This document shows positions 22,948-34,160 of a DNA stretch of 64,000 bases, piece by piece. The stretch's first letter is position 1. Every line of letters begins with the position of its first letter. The stretch spans positions 372,001 through 436,000 of the forward strand of contig JASANH010001297.1 in NCBI GenBank assembly GCA_030248295.1, written 5' to 3'. The DNA is from Mesodorylaimus sp. YZB2_4. Lineage: Eukaryota > Nematoda > Enoplea > Dorylaimida > Dorylaimidae. A program made the position numbers and the translations under genes. The notes under the pieces are model-generated. The model did no database searches, was not told the origin of the DNA, and was given only the letters and a program-made list of their open reading frames with translations.

Positions 22948-23282
22948 AGGATCTCGGTGGTGCAACAGTTCGGCGTTCGTCTACCCAAGTGACTGGGCTT
23001 ATCTTAAGTTCGATCCCCGGTAAGGGAAGTCGGTTTGCGAACCATAAATCTTCGCTGACCTGGCCGCGGGTGACTCATCCGGTACCCTACAGGTGCTTCA
23101 AGAGCCAAACGAGTAGACAGTCTGGACTGTGCAACAGCGCGCTGCTCACAGCTGACCCGCCATCGTCTGCGGAAGTCGGTGTCAGGTTAGACGCCCTCGT
23201 CGCTAGAAGTGCTCCTAGTGGAGACGCACGCAGGGACGCTGCAGTGTGCGCTGGGTCCCCACACAGCCTGGCTTACAATTGA
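22948..23282 (+). mobile_element. Possible second tRNA-derived SINE family
   Basis: A GATCTCGGTGGTGCAACAGT A-box-like head and an AAGTTCGATCCCC B box are followed by about 270 bases of GC-rich body, quite unlike the surrounding AT-rich DNA. The body ends near CACAGCCTGGCTTACAATT. It lacks the tail of the SINEs at 12.4, 28.7 and 39.0 kb, so it would be a separate family. Only one copy is seen in the window. The open frame through it is considered chance. Confidence 0.4.
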
Positions 23283-23674
23283 TGGTCACCTGCAGAGGCA
23301 AAACTAGCGTACGCCCAGAAAAGTTTGAAAAAAGTCTCTGCTCGCATTCGGGTCGATGCTCCTGTAGTATTGAATTTCAGCAGCATACGGATCGATTTCT
23401 CCCCCCCCCCCATGCACCTCAATTTCACATCCTTTTTATTCCTACAAAAAACATGAACCAGTTTTACGCTCTAAATTAGGAATCACAAATCCGCCATTCA
23501 TGCGCACCAATAAGCAGCTAGTTGGATTCGGCTCGGCCGAGTTTTATTGAATTTAATCAAAATAACAGTATTTTTACTCCTTGATCAGCTGGCGCCACCG
23601 AGCGAAAAAGGCATACAGCGTACAATTTTCTTTCCCACCAAAAAAACGGACGAAAACACGCGAGATAAAAATAC

Positions 23675-25354
23675 CTATAAAGTCGTCTCGCCGGACGCCA
23701 CGGACATTTGGGAACGAAAAGCGATAAAATTTAAGGAAAAATCAGACATTAAACGAATCGATTGACTAATTGAAGGGCGAACATGAACTAAACGTCGGGT
23801 TTCCAAATCAGGATCGTCGTCGTCGAATATGTCGTAGGGCGATTGTGCGCACGAGACGCTTCGAGTTCGACCACCGCCCAGCGCCCCTTTGGCCGAGGCG
23901 AGTAAGCCACCGCCATTTCGAATATGTTCCAATTCGAATGCGGTCGATCGACGACGCGACGACAATTTGGAGGAAATTTTTCGACGTTGCATATGCTCGC
24001 TTAATTTGCGTTGTTGATCGCGACATCGAGCGCAAATGCAACACCAGGAACAAGGGAATAATTCGATTAAAATTCGACGAAAATTTTCAGTCATTAAACT
24101 ATATAAAATAGGATTAATAGCGCAATTTAAATAAGGCAAAAGATGTATAGAATTAAATACAATTTTCAACGCGTCATTGACAACAATATTGGTGGCGTAG
24201 GTGACGACCAGAAATTGCGACCAATAAGGCAACCAGCAAAGTATATAGCACGTGATCACGGCCAATACCATCCTCGTTACTTTTCTGTAAGTTTTTTCGC
24301 GTTTCTTTTTTAAACGTTCAGCTCGATTCGATGCTTGAATTAATTGATTGACTACTTTAAAATAAAAGAATAAAATGACCATAGCTGGCATACCGAAACA
24401 AAATATGAAGGTCAATGTCACGAAATAGAACTGAGCCGATGGTGCCGTATATGGCATGTAGGTGAAATTGGAAAAATTACCCCCACTCAACGTCGTCTCG
24501 TTGACGAAGAAGGCGGGTAGATTGGACGAGGATGTGGGTGTATTGACGCATGATTCATTTGACAAACAGATCGATTCGTTGAACGAAGATGCGAGATCGT
24601 CGGTGAACATTATTGGCCAGACCACAGTGCATATTCGACTGGTATTCTCATTTCCGATCACTGTACTGTACAAATAGATGGGCGTCATGAGCAGGGCAGT
24701 CACCAACCATCCGATGACTGACACAGTCAGAGCCAGTCCCGGGTGCCGATATCGTTTGCACCAGTGCGGATGACACATGGCCAAATAACGATCCAATGAT
24801 AACACGCTCACAAAATATACACTGGCATATTTTGCAGTCGATTCGGCGATATAAAAAAGTTTACACACTGCTAATCCGAACATCCAATCTCGAAGTAATT
24901 GAAACATGATAACAATTGGTAAAAATGAAATATATACTAAATCGGCAAGACATAAATTAAAAATTAAAATATTTGTCACTGTTCTCATGCGTCGATATCG
25001 ACTTACGATAAATAATACCAGCACATTTGCTAAACCTAATAAAAATAGGATGCCATAAAAGACAGTGAATATTATACGATTCGTCCACATTGGATCTTTC
25101 GATGGATCGAATCGTAGACGAATCGGAAATTTATAATTATATAATATTGATGGAGGTTTTGTCAAATTCGCATTTAAATACGACTGCGATTTCTCTTGGA
25201 TTCGAGAAGCTTGGCATAAACCGACCGAATTCGATTGGAAAAAGAAGAAAATTAAAAGAAATACCATCGTCCAATTAAGGCCGTCCAATCTTCGTTTGGC
25301 GCAAGCGTAACTAATTTTATTCGAGGAGGGAACTTTTTCAATCAATTTACTCAT
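23675..25354 (-). CDS. Rhodopsin-family neuropeptide receptor, somatostatin/allatostatin-C-like, 559 aa, intronless
   Basis: This predicted Gi-type peptide GPCR of the plasma membrane is a single open frame from ATG 25354. An initial hydrophobic segment (WTMVFLLIFFFFQSNSVGL) may be a signal peptide. Seven membrane spans follow. TM1 contains GLANVLVL; TM2 NLCLADLVY; TM3 ends SLDRYLAMCHP (DRY box); TM6 contains CWLPYWSQFL; TM7 ends NCAINPILYSL (NPxxY). The NILIFNLCLADL, YASVYF and NFRR features resemble somatostatin, opioid and allatostatin-C receptors. The second extracellular loop is long with several N-glycosylation sites. The C-terminal tail of about 130 residues is rich in Arg/Ser and ends GETTL, a class I PDZ-ligand sequence. 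The absence of introns is unusual here. The exact ligand class is an inference. Confidence 0.88.
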   Translation of the reverse strand: MSKLIEKVPSSNKISYACAKRRLDGLNWTMVFLLIFFFFQSNSVGLCQASRIQEKSQSYLNANLTKPPSILYNYKFPIRLRFDPSKDPMWTNRIIFTVFYGILFLLGLANVLVLFIVSRYRRMRTVTNILIFNLCLADLVYISFLPIVIMFQLLRDWMFGLAVCKLFYIAESTAKYASVYFVSVLSLDRYLAMCHPHWCKRYRHPGLALTVSVIGWLVTALLMTPIYLYSTVIGNENTSRICTVVWPIMFTDDLASSFNESICLSNESCVNTPTSSSNLPAFFVNETTLSGGNFSNFTYMPYTAPSAQFYFVTLTFIFCFGMPAMVILFFYFKVVNQLIQASNRAERLKKKREKTYRKVTRMVLAVITCYILCWLPYWSQFLVVTYATNIVVNDALKIVFNSIHLLPYLNCAINPILYSLMTENFRRILIELFPCSWCCICARCRDQQRKLSEHMQRRKISSKLSSRRRSTAFELEHIRNGGGLLASAKGALGGGRTRSVSCAQSPYDIFDDDDPDLETRRLVHVRPSISQSIRLMSDFSLNFIAFRSQMSVASGETTL

Positions 25355-25489
25355 TTTTGACACTCGAACAGCCTTTGCTCTTCTAGTCGTACTCGTCCGT
25401 GCGTTCGGTTCAGAGGGTTTTTTGAGTGAAAAAATGTGCGACGAGCCAATTCGGGGCCTTATTCAGAACAAACGAGAATTTCAGATGTC

Positions 25490-25880
25490 AATCTTTTATC
25501 TAAAATTTTAACAGAATTTTAAAAACTAAGCCACGTTTTAATAGTTTTCAGAGAGCCTCGCAAAAACTTTGATCAGGATTTCAAAAATGAATGAGTCAGG
25601 AAAAAGTTTTATAAACAATCAGAAATATAAAAGTTGTGCTCTTACCGAAATCTTATCACGAAATTTTTTTAATAAAAACTCACACAACATTTGGTCAAAA
25701 CTTCAAAAAAGACTAGAAAGCATTAAAAATTTAGTCGGTGAACAGAAATATAAAAAGTTGCGACTTTATCGAAATCTTTTAATGAAAGAAATGGTTTTAT
25801 AATTTCAGACAAGTGTCGTCAGGATTTCATAAAGTACTAGAAGCCATGAAGAACTGATCAACTTGGAAAAAATTTTCACT
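25490..25880. repeat. AT-rich degenerate tandem repeat upstream of the receptor
   Basis: Units of roughly 140-150 bases share CAGAAATATAAAA-GTTG, CTTA/TTACCGAAATCTT, and AAGACTAGAAAGC/AAGTACTAGAAGCC. At least two clear copies are seen. No gene. Confidence 0.5.
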
Positions 25881-25989
25881 CAGCAATACTGATCAAATAT
25901 TTTAGAGCAGCAGAAGTTGATATCAGTCAATTAAGACAGACTTTTTGTAAGGTTCGACACTTGGAAAACGTGGGTTGCCAAGCTTCAAA

Positions 25990-27070
25990 TTTTGACCGCC
26001 TTTGTTATGCGTGCATTAGATGCACCCGTTGGTGATAGTGACGCAACAATGCTTTTTTGCAGACTCGATTTTCACGGGATTATCCCAAAAAACGTTTTTT
26101 TGAAAGTGCTGGAGCGATATCAGCCATAATTCGCCAATCTCTCGGTCTTTCTCGATCAACGACACATCAGCGTGTTCGCAAATGAATGAGGAATCGAATG
26201 CCTGTCAGACAAGTTTCTATCTTTCACCTATCTCGAGATATCGGATGCCGAAGTACGAGGTCCCCCCCCCCCCCCAAGTTGACCACTTTTAGACCTCCTG
26301 TTCGAATTTTAGCTGGGAGGCGGGGTTTGACCAGCCCTAAATATGCTCGACCCATCTGGCTATCAACGTTAACCCCTCGACTATGCTTTTGCTTTACATT
26401 TGATATTCAACTGCAGCCAAATACAGGACATTGTCAAAAAAATCCGTTTTTGAGAACTTTGCAAATCAGATCACGGAGTCGGAGATTTATTTTCGAATAG
26501 AGCATGAAAAATGCCATTGATTGGTGTTTTTCCCAGTTAAAATTCGACCTCTAACTGAGAAAATAGAGTGCAGAAAGTAGCGGTCACCAAGTGCCTGAAG
26601 TACCTGCCTTTTGAATTTACCGCCCACGCCCCGTTTTTGACATAAAAGCGGTTTCGGCTGCTTGCTCTGGAAATCGTGAGAAAATATGTAACCTTCCAAT
26701 TATTGCACTACGTGTCGATCTAATTTGCCCTAGAGCGCGTGCTTTTCGAAATAATTAGAAAAGTTTATAATTTCCCCGCTATTTCTAGAGACAGCAGCCA
26801 AAACCGTGTTTTTGTCATAAGCAGCGCGCGGGCGGGAAATTCAAAAGGCAGGTACAGCAGGCACTTGATGACCTCACTTTTTTACCCTTTATTTGCACAA
26901 TTAGAAGTCGAATTTGATCGGGAAATACAAATCGATGGCATTTTTTATGCTCTATTTAAAAAAAGCACTTTCAAAGAAGCATTTTTGGGGTATAATCGTG
27001 TGAAATCGAGTTTGCACAAAAACTAGTGTTGCGTCACAATCACCACGAATGGGTGCATCGAATTCACACA
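25990..27070. mobile_element. Interrupted fold-back element
   Basis: Outer left 25990-26115 pairs in inverse with about 26960-27070 (GTTGCGTCAC, GGGTGCATC, AAAATCGAGTCTGCA). Inner left 26490-26700 pairs with 26775-26955 (AAATTCAAAAGGCAGGTAC, AATGGCATTTTTCATGCTCT, CAGCAGCC). The left arm is therefore split by about 370 bases (26116-26485), which contain a 10-base C run. The arms are more diverged than in the 11.2-kb palindrome, so this one is older. No intact transposase is visible. Confidence 0.7.
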
Positions 27071-28734
27071 TAAAAAAGGCAAACTGTTTTCCATGGGTCG
27101 AACCTTATTGTCGTAAATTTTTTGACATTGCAATGCTATAATAAAAAATTGTGCAAAACCTATGGTTTCAATTTGTCTAAAAATTTGATGATATAAATTA
27201 AAATTCTCGAAATTCCTAAAAAGTCAACTAAAAACCAGCATGCCATAAAATTCGATCAAAGTATACGAAAGTATTTACCGGGCCAAAACTTTGATCGAAA
27301 TCACCCAAATTTGACTGCAGTACTGAAGAAAAAATTGCAGTGCAAAATAATAAAATGTTTTTGAAACTAGAAAATTAGACTTTATACTCGCGCTTCTAAT
27401 TTCAATAATCTAACACCACTGATACCACAAACCAATTTTTTCGCGGCCTAAGCTTTCATGAATCGAAGCTTGTATGTAGACCCGGGGCGAAGTGCGAGCA
27501 GAGCCCTGTCGAGCGAGTATACATAAAACAAATTAATTAAAAATAGTGAAATGTGATCGGCTAATGGGTCGGTCACCCCGTCGATTTAGGACAGGTATAA
27601 GGTAAAATTGAAAAATATATTCAATAGAAAACGTGCCAAAATAGCAGACACCTCCTCGTAATTTTATAAGGGGCATGGACCTGTTCGAGTTAGTAATATT
27701 ACTAGCACGCGTCCATAGTCGACCAGTAATCGAGGACGGGTCGGCCGACCAAGAACGACCTTATGTTATGAAAATGGTTCGATACGAGGCAAAATTAGAG
27801 ACTAAAGGAGACAGAAAAAAAGACTAAATTCAATCAACGAGAGACTATGGACTGAGGGTGCAATCAGCCATCGGAAATGCGAACAGGACACGAGTCGAAT
27901 CCTAAACTAGAAGGTGTCGAAAATTCTCAATTTCACGCATCCACACTCCCCGCCCTGACATATCCTATTTGAGGAGAAAGTCTCAGAGCTAGCTGACAGG
28001 CCGAGTCCAATTGCTCACGTGTCCAATGATGAGTGGGTGCATTGGCCAAGATGAATGTGAGGGGGCATGAAGGAACGCAAAAAATGTGCTTTTTCACACG
28101 CTTCCATACAAGCTTGCACGAAATATTGGCGAATTTCGATTCTAATTACGTTAATTAATTACCGATTGGTAAATTAGACTCTAAAGTAGCTTCGGTCTGA
28201 GAAACACTTCAGTCATATGGCGTGACCGATTGAAGCTGAGCACAAGATCGCGCTCTTCTTGGCATGTAATTTATCAAGCTAAGAGCGACCGTCAAATTTT
28301 CGATTGGCATATCTGAAAATATAAAATAAGTTTAATAAGGCACTGTATTAGCAATGCAAAATTCAGATCAGACGAAGAAGTATTTTTTCTGTGTCTGGCT
28401 AGCCTATTTGCATTTTAAAGTATAAAGGATCGAGGCATGCGGACGGCCAGGCAGTACTTTACTGAATTTAAAAAAGCGGAAGAATATGTTTCTAGACAAA
28501 TCAGAGATTTTAGAAAAGTTTGACTTTTACATGGGGAAGTCATAGTTTTTTTCATGCAATAGCGCCACTTAAAAACTTGAGTCAAGTGCGTGGTGGCTGG
28601 TTTAGCCGTGCCGTGGGTTCGATTCCCTCTCAGATCACACGTTTTTCTTCCAGTTCATTGCCTTCAGAGTCAAAGCGAATAGAGCCAAAGGTCCGAGGGG
28701 TTGTTTGGAACAACTCCATCTCAACAAGAAATGC
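27071..28734. other. Intergenic, no supported gene
   Basis: No conserved exon, RNA gene or repeat family was recognised. A tRNA-like B box occurs near 28612 (GGGTTCGATTCCC). Confidence 0.45.
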
Positions 28735-28904
28735 CTGGGTCGTGGCCTAGCGGGTTTAGGCATCTGCCTGTCACGCTGGATGCGCACTCACAGGCGAGGG
28801 TTCGACTCCCGCCTGGGTTTAAAGATAATTGTTAATTTATGTGTTCTTACCCCTCGAGTGCGCTGTATAGTGCATGGCTATGGATATAGGATGGCATGAC
28901 ATGG
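28735..28904 (+). mobile_element. tRNA-derived SINE (copy B)
   Basis: Head GGTCGTGGCCTAGCGGG, then CATCTGCCTGTCACGCTGG and B box GGTTCGACTCCCG. The body is TAATTGTTAATTTATGTGTT and the tail CGAGTGCGCTGTATAGTGC, ending in GGCATGACATGG. Same family as copies at 12449 and 38974. Confidence 0.85.
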
Positions 28905-29514
28905 CTGCATTGGGCCCACTGTAATCGCTTTATGTACTGCCACGAGCGATGAGACATGCATTAAGTGTTCAATTGTGTGACAGGCGTTGACCAAGCCATG
29001 ACCAGACCGTAAACAGAGATTACAGACCAATACAGAAACAAACCATGGAAATAGGTATAAAAGCGGAAGTAAAATCCTGATGACTATGCTTGATAAAGAC
29101 AAAAACTGTTGGAAGCATTGCAACAGATTGCATTAATTTTAGAACGCAAAACTTTTGACTTTGGTGCTTTTTCTATGAACACTGTCTGAGGTACACTACG
29201 AACTTCGGCGACATTCCAGAGGTAAACTATATGCATATGTACTGTCATGCTACACTTATGCCCTCCAACTATTACTGGTAAATGACCGTTAGGTCCTCCA
29301 GTGCAGCACTGGCAGCCTACTGCATGGCCTTTTGATGCGCAGGTACACATCTGATCCAACAAATATGTATCCACCACTCATGCTCTGCTTATCTGCTCCC
29401 CACACTGTGATGGGGAAGAATCAGTGACTGCATGCACCGAAGTCCAGCTCGCCTTTAGGCACGTACAGTTCAGACAGTATGGGAGCCTGGCTATGTGTCT
29501 TCGTTGTGACTTTC

Positions 29515-29808
29515 AAGATCATTTGGACCTCAAGGTCAAGGTCAGAAATCTATCAAAATCCTAATTGACCGGACCCTTTTCAAAGTCAGGGTTCATGTTC
29601 ATGTTTTACCACATCACCAAACGCTTATGCGCACTCGAGGGTGAAGAGACACATTTTACACGAAATGATTTACCGGCCCGCGAGTCGAACACTCGCCCGT
29701 AACTGCGCACCTGGCGTGAGGAGCACATGGCTAACCCACCAGGACACGAGGCCGGTAAAACAGGGTCGGGTCAGACAGTAAAAAACCGAGGTCATTGGAA
29801 CACTAGCC
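29515..29808. mobile_element. Small GGTCA-repeat MITE (copy 2), split by a SINE
   Basis: The ends 29515-29606 and 29762-29808 are the reverse complement of the two ends of 19905-20100 (ACCTCAAGGTCAAGGTCAGA on one side; CAGACAGTAAAAAACCGAGG and TCATTGGAACAC on the other). The middle is replaced by a minus-strand SINE, so the SINE inserted later. Confidence 0.65.
29622..29757 (-). mobile_element. tRNA-derived SINE (copy D, 3'-truncated)
   Basis: On the minus strand the head is GGCCTCGTGTCCTGGTGGG, the B box TGTTCGACTCGC, and the body ends in CACCCTCGAGTGCGCATAAG. The terminal ATGAC repeat is absent. Confidence 0.7.
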
Positions 29809-30960
29809 TAAATCATACCACATAGCACATACTGTAAGCTTGGAACAGAGGACTGGACGGCACGCTAAAGCAGAATCTCAGAGGCCCGGGTTCGAATCCC
29901 ACTGAATGACTTGTGCTTGATACCCAATCCACCAGAAAATGCCCTGGTCTGCGCATATAAAGGGCATATGGTTAGATAGTTCGATGTTACTAAAATTAAG
30001 CTCTAAACGAGTTTAAGAGGTCATCCAGGTATGGCGAGAAATTTCAGGATCTCACAATCAGCGGCAGAGCCATAATTATTAGGTCTAATTTGGCATTGTC
30101 GAGATGACTGCAGTTTTAACTGCCTCTTTATGAAAATAAAAAAAGTTTCAAAATTTAAAAAAGGCGGGAAAATTTCTAAGAATGGAGCTTTCCATTTTTA
30201 GTCTCGCTTTGTACATGTTTTTGTCACGAGGGCAATATCAGTTTTGGTGAAGGTCTAGCCCAGCCCAATCACATGTCCCAAACAAATGTTTGCCACACAT
30301 CAGTGCTTTAGCCCAGGTTATTTCCTGTTTAAAACCCATTTAGCGCCTGTTCAAAAGAATATTTTGAAAACCAAAACATCAGGACCTCATCCCAAAAGAA
30401 AAGCCATTTATCTGCTGTCATTTTTTCATTCCCAGCACACTTCATCACAATTTCATAGCACCTGTCAACGAAACACAATTCTCGTACGAACAATATGAGT
30501 ACGATATTTCGTGTATTTCGCCGCACAAATCAAATGTTCAAACAATTCTGAAAAACGGATCAAAATGCAATGCACAAAGCCGATTTTTGAAAAAAACCAT
30601 CTCCTTCGAAATAAATCACGATACTTTTTGAAAAAAAATTAAAAGTCCGAATAAGGCTCGAAAGAATTTCAAAATCAATGCTATGATTGATGTGCAGGTG
30701 AAGGTACATCTAATGGATTTGCATACGAGAGTGCATAGACTTCGAGACGACGGCTGATGGAAAAAGGATCAATATGAAAATTTTATACTCGAGGCCGTTG
30801 TCGTCGTATAAATTACGTATTCATTAAATTATTTGGCCAGGCGTGCCCGCAGCCAATGGGGCCGCCCATTTTTGGCATCATTTCAAATATAGACACACAC
30901 CAAGACCAGTAGAAAAATCGATATTTTTTGGTTCGAATAAGTAAGGGAAAAAGTACGTTT
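29809..30960. other. Intergenic, 3' flank of the CLIK gene
   Basis: Contains a B box near 29888 (GGGTTCGAATCCC) from a degenerate SINE head. No gene recognised. Confidence 0.45.
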
Positions 30961-32031
30961 TTAATATTTTACATGGCTAACCACATCGCGTCGTCCTTGA
31001 AATCCTCCAGTACCTTGCTGAGATTGCAGAAGTGGGGACGTGGCCCAAGGCACTACTTTCTTGCTGGCCACCACCTCATCGCTCGACATGGGATATCCGC
31101 CCGTGACCGGAGTGATCACTTGCCGAAATGGACCCAAGCCCGTCGAACCAGCGCCAGTGATCGGAGCTGGTGTGGGAAGATTTTTTAATTGGGCAAATTT
31201 CGGTAGGACCGATTCGGTTTTACGATCGTGACCCTTCTTCATTTTCAGACCGATGGCTATATCGGGTACTTGCTTACGAAATTTATCAATAACTGCAGTT
31301 CCAGCGTGACAATTTGGATTCGGAGTACCGAATTTTGTCAAAATAGCTTCGGATTTCTTTTCCATTTTTTCTTTCATATCAGGTCGATATTCGATCTTCA
31401 TGACTTGTTGTCGTATGGCCCCCATCGGCGTCTGACCACTTTGACTCGGCACTTCGTTATTGCCCGATTGTTTGGGAATGACCAATTGGCAAAGCTTCAA
31501 TTTTTCACTGTCAATTTCTTTGCCCAAATTTTCCAATCTAATTACATTATCTCGATGGGCACCAAAAGCGTGCATTCCGGCCTGCGAACTAAATTTATTA
31601 GTTTCAGCGAATAAGGTTAAAATATTTTCACTTCTCAAGGGGGCATCAGTTGGTAATTGTTTGCCACCTTTCATTTTAAACACTTCTTTTTTCGTACCAA
31701 AAGCGCCCATACCGGATTGGTTTTGTAGGGCTGGACGACTTTCCCAGGGTAAAACGAAGGGGATGACAATTTTTTTCTTTTTCGGTTGTTCATTTCCATT
31801 TTCGTCGTTCGCTGGTTGTGGATCCGTTTTTGGTTGGTTTTCTTTTTTCTCTTCTTTAGTTGTAGTTTGTGCTTTGGTTTTCTGATCCTGTCCAGTGGTT
31901 GATGGTTTCTTCTTGTCCAGAGGTGCCTTTGCGGGTGGAATGAGCGGTTGCGGCGGTTTGGGTTTTGAGGAAGTGGCGGGCTTTTGAGTGGCGGCCGCTG
32001 CCGAAGAGGGGGGTTTCTTGTCAATGACCAT
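30961..32031 (-). CDS. Calponin-like-repeat (UNC-87/CLIK family) protein
   Basis: A probable actin-filament-binding protein of muscle or contractile cells. The frame stays open to about 32184, but the first ATG in it is at 32031, giving about 356 residues. The true N-terminus may be spliced from further upstream. An N-terminal Pro/Lys/Thr-rich low-complexity region of about 115 residues is followed by about six repeats: QSGMGAFGTKKEV, SQAGMHAFGAHRDNV, SQSGQTPMGAIRQQV, CHAGTAVIDKFRKQV, GSTGLGPFRQVI and SQQGTGGFQGRRDVV. These are CLIK-23 repeats. No calponin-homology domain is present, as in C. elegans UNC-87 and the CLIK proteins, whose repeats bundle and stabilise actin. The protein ends HVKY. 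The family is clear; orthology to unc-87 itself is not proven. Confidence 0.85.
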   Translation of the reverse strand: MVIDKKPPSSAAAATQKPATSSKPKPPQPLIPPAKAPLDKKKPSTTGQDQKTKAQTTTKEEKKENQPKTDPQPANDENGNEQPKKKKIVIPFVLPWESRPALQNQSGMGAFGTKKEVFKMKGGKQLPTDAPLRSENILTLFAETNKFSSQAGMHAFGAHRDNVIRLENLGKEIDSEKLKLCQLVIPKQSGNNEVPSQSGQTPMGAIRQQVMKIEYRPDMKEKMEKKSEAILTKFGTPNPNCHAGTAVIDKFRKQVPDIAIGLKMKKGHDRKTESVLPKFAQLKNLPTPAPITGAGSTGLGPFRQVITPVTGGYPMSSDEVVASKKVVPWATSPLLQSQQGTGGFQGRRDVVSHVKY

Positions 32032-32184
32032 ATTGGTCGTTGGCTCCTCGTCCTTGTCGTTCGGCTGCTTAGGTGGCTGCCGATGTTGTTGTTGTTGGGA
32101 ATTGATTTGGGTTGGTCTTAATCGTTCTCTCCAAGTAGATGCCGTCGAGTAGAACTGTCTTCTCGGGAGCTTCAAAAGGGGCAC

Positions 32185-34160
32185 GAATGGCTCGGCCGCT
32201 GATTCGGTCTGGGTCGCCGTGACTATGTTTGCCTAAAGGCCGCTCGGGACCGGGCCCAGTGGACAATTGACGACTAACGAGCAGAAGGAGGGCCAAACTA
32301 ATATCTACAATATAAGCCTGCAGCTTTAGCAAAGTGGCCTCAATAATCGAAGTAGATATCGAGAGCCAGCAGACGAGGCGCGCAGAACCGACTAACCATT
32401 GTCGAAGAAAGAGGAAGAATTTCGTTGCTTAAACACAACTCGTTCACGCATGACCACGCTTCGAATAAAGAGAAAAGAGCAGTTGCTCGCAAAACTTTTA
32501 GCTTTTAAAACTTTACAAACTTTCACACCGGCTGACTCGGCTTGGCCGCCGTTGGAATTCTTGCTCAGCAAATTTTCGAATGGGTTGAGCGCGGGTGCAA
32601 TGGAGAAGACGTTCTTATGTTATGCGGCTATGATTGACGAAGAGGCGCACCCGAGATGCCTGTTTCGAGGAAACCAGACGAACGTCTATTTTTACACCCT
32701 TCCACTAGCCTTGCACATCCATCGCCCTGCGGCCAAACAATTCGTAAGCAAGACCTCATGCAGTCGGCGGCGGGCGGCGGCGCGATTATGGCGCTTACCC
32801 GTACGCCCTTCTCTGTTTTCGCAGGTAAGCTAACACGAGCCAGCAGACGGCAAGCCGCCTATTTTCTTCGATTTTCTACGACTCGCTTTGGCGTAAACGA
32901 CCGACTCGTGATGAAGCAGCTGCGATCCTTACAACATCAACGGCGGAAATGCAAGTTTATTTAAACAGAAATTGAAAGTGACTGGCAAAAAGAAGATTTG
33001 TCTGAAAAGATTTACGAAATTACCGTAGTCTGAATAAGTACCAGTTGAGTGTTCACTGTCAACTCGAGGGCAGTGCAGGCGAGGTGTTGCTGCGAGGGGA
33101 ACGACTCTTTTTTCTCCCAGCACTGCTTCTCAAACTAAATTTCGCAAAAAAATCTTTGTTCGCTGTTTCTGTTGCAGAGCTGCCGAAAGAAGTTTTATCA
33201 GTTGTGCCATAAAGAATGACCCTTGCAGAAATGGCTTCTTTTCTTCTGAATCCGTCGAGTTGTAAACAGGAAGACACAGCATCATTTCTAGATAGAACCA
33301 TGAAATACTGCATCAATAACATGTTATTCGGGTCAAAAATTTTAGAGCACTCGAATCTTACTGGAATACTTAATGGGAAAAATCAAATCACCGACTTTTG
33401 CGAGTACTGTATCCTCTAAACAGGCAGACAAGTCAGACCATCTGCAATTAACTCTCGTGCTGCACCAGCTTCAAAGTGAAATAGCCAAACTCCCCTGCAG
33501 CAAGCGCACTTTAGATAACTCCATACGATACTGAGTTTAGCGGCTACAGTATGCCTCTCTGTAATTTGTACCTGCGCATCAAAATTGTTGGCTCTTACAT
33601 CCAGTGGGCAGGAATGTTTTCAGTCAGTGCTGAGGCTACGGACTACAATACTTTTGCGAAGTATTCTCACTTCACAGAATATGAATTGTGTAAGCAGACA
33701 ACGCGCGGGAAATTAAAAAAACATTTTCACTGCCGGTATTCGGTGAAAGAAAACCGTTGGACGCTAGAAGTGGCAAGACTGGTGGAGAAAATCGTGTTTC
33801 TTTATGCAAGCACCAGGACAGTCTTAAATGTGCGAAATTTAAAAGACTGTTTAAACTAGAATTTTTAAAGATTTTAGTGTACTTTAAACAGAAGACACTA
33901 GATTTGGAAAAATGCCCAAGTTTTAATTTTTCGTAAGCAAGCTTTGAAAAATGTTCTCACATCAAAAAACTGCTTATTTTAGTAAAAGCATCAACAAAAA
34001 CGAGTAATATTACTAATCGACATTGGGTATGAGGTAACTGAGAAAACTAGACAGCACTCAACTTCATACATCAATCATCACAAACTATTCTGGACCTGTA
34101 CACAAATGAAACTGTACAAAAGTCATGTCAAAACCAAACAAAAACATTAGATAGTGCAAC
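32185..34160. other. Intergenic; probable 5' flank of the CLIK gene
   Basis: A minus-strand frame 32069-32332 overlaps the CLIK frame and could supply an upstream exon, but it has no ATG. The plus frame 32399-32833 has no recognised domain and runs antisense to the CLIK promoter. No gene is called. Confidence 0.45.

Noticed and set aside
32399-32833. Plus-strand open frame of 144 codons
   Set aside because: It begins at a TTG-type start, has no recognisable domain, and lies antisense to the 5' flank of the CLIK gene.
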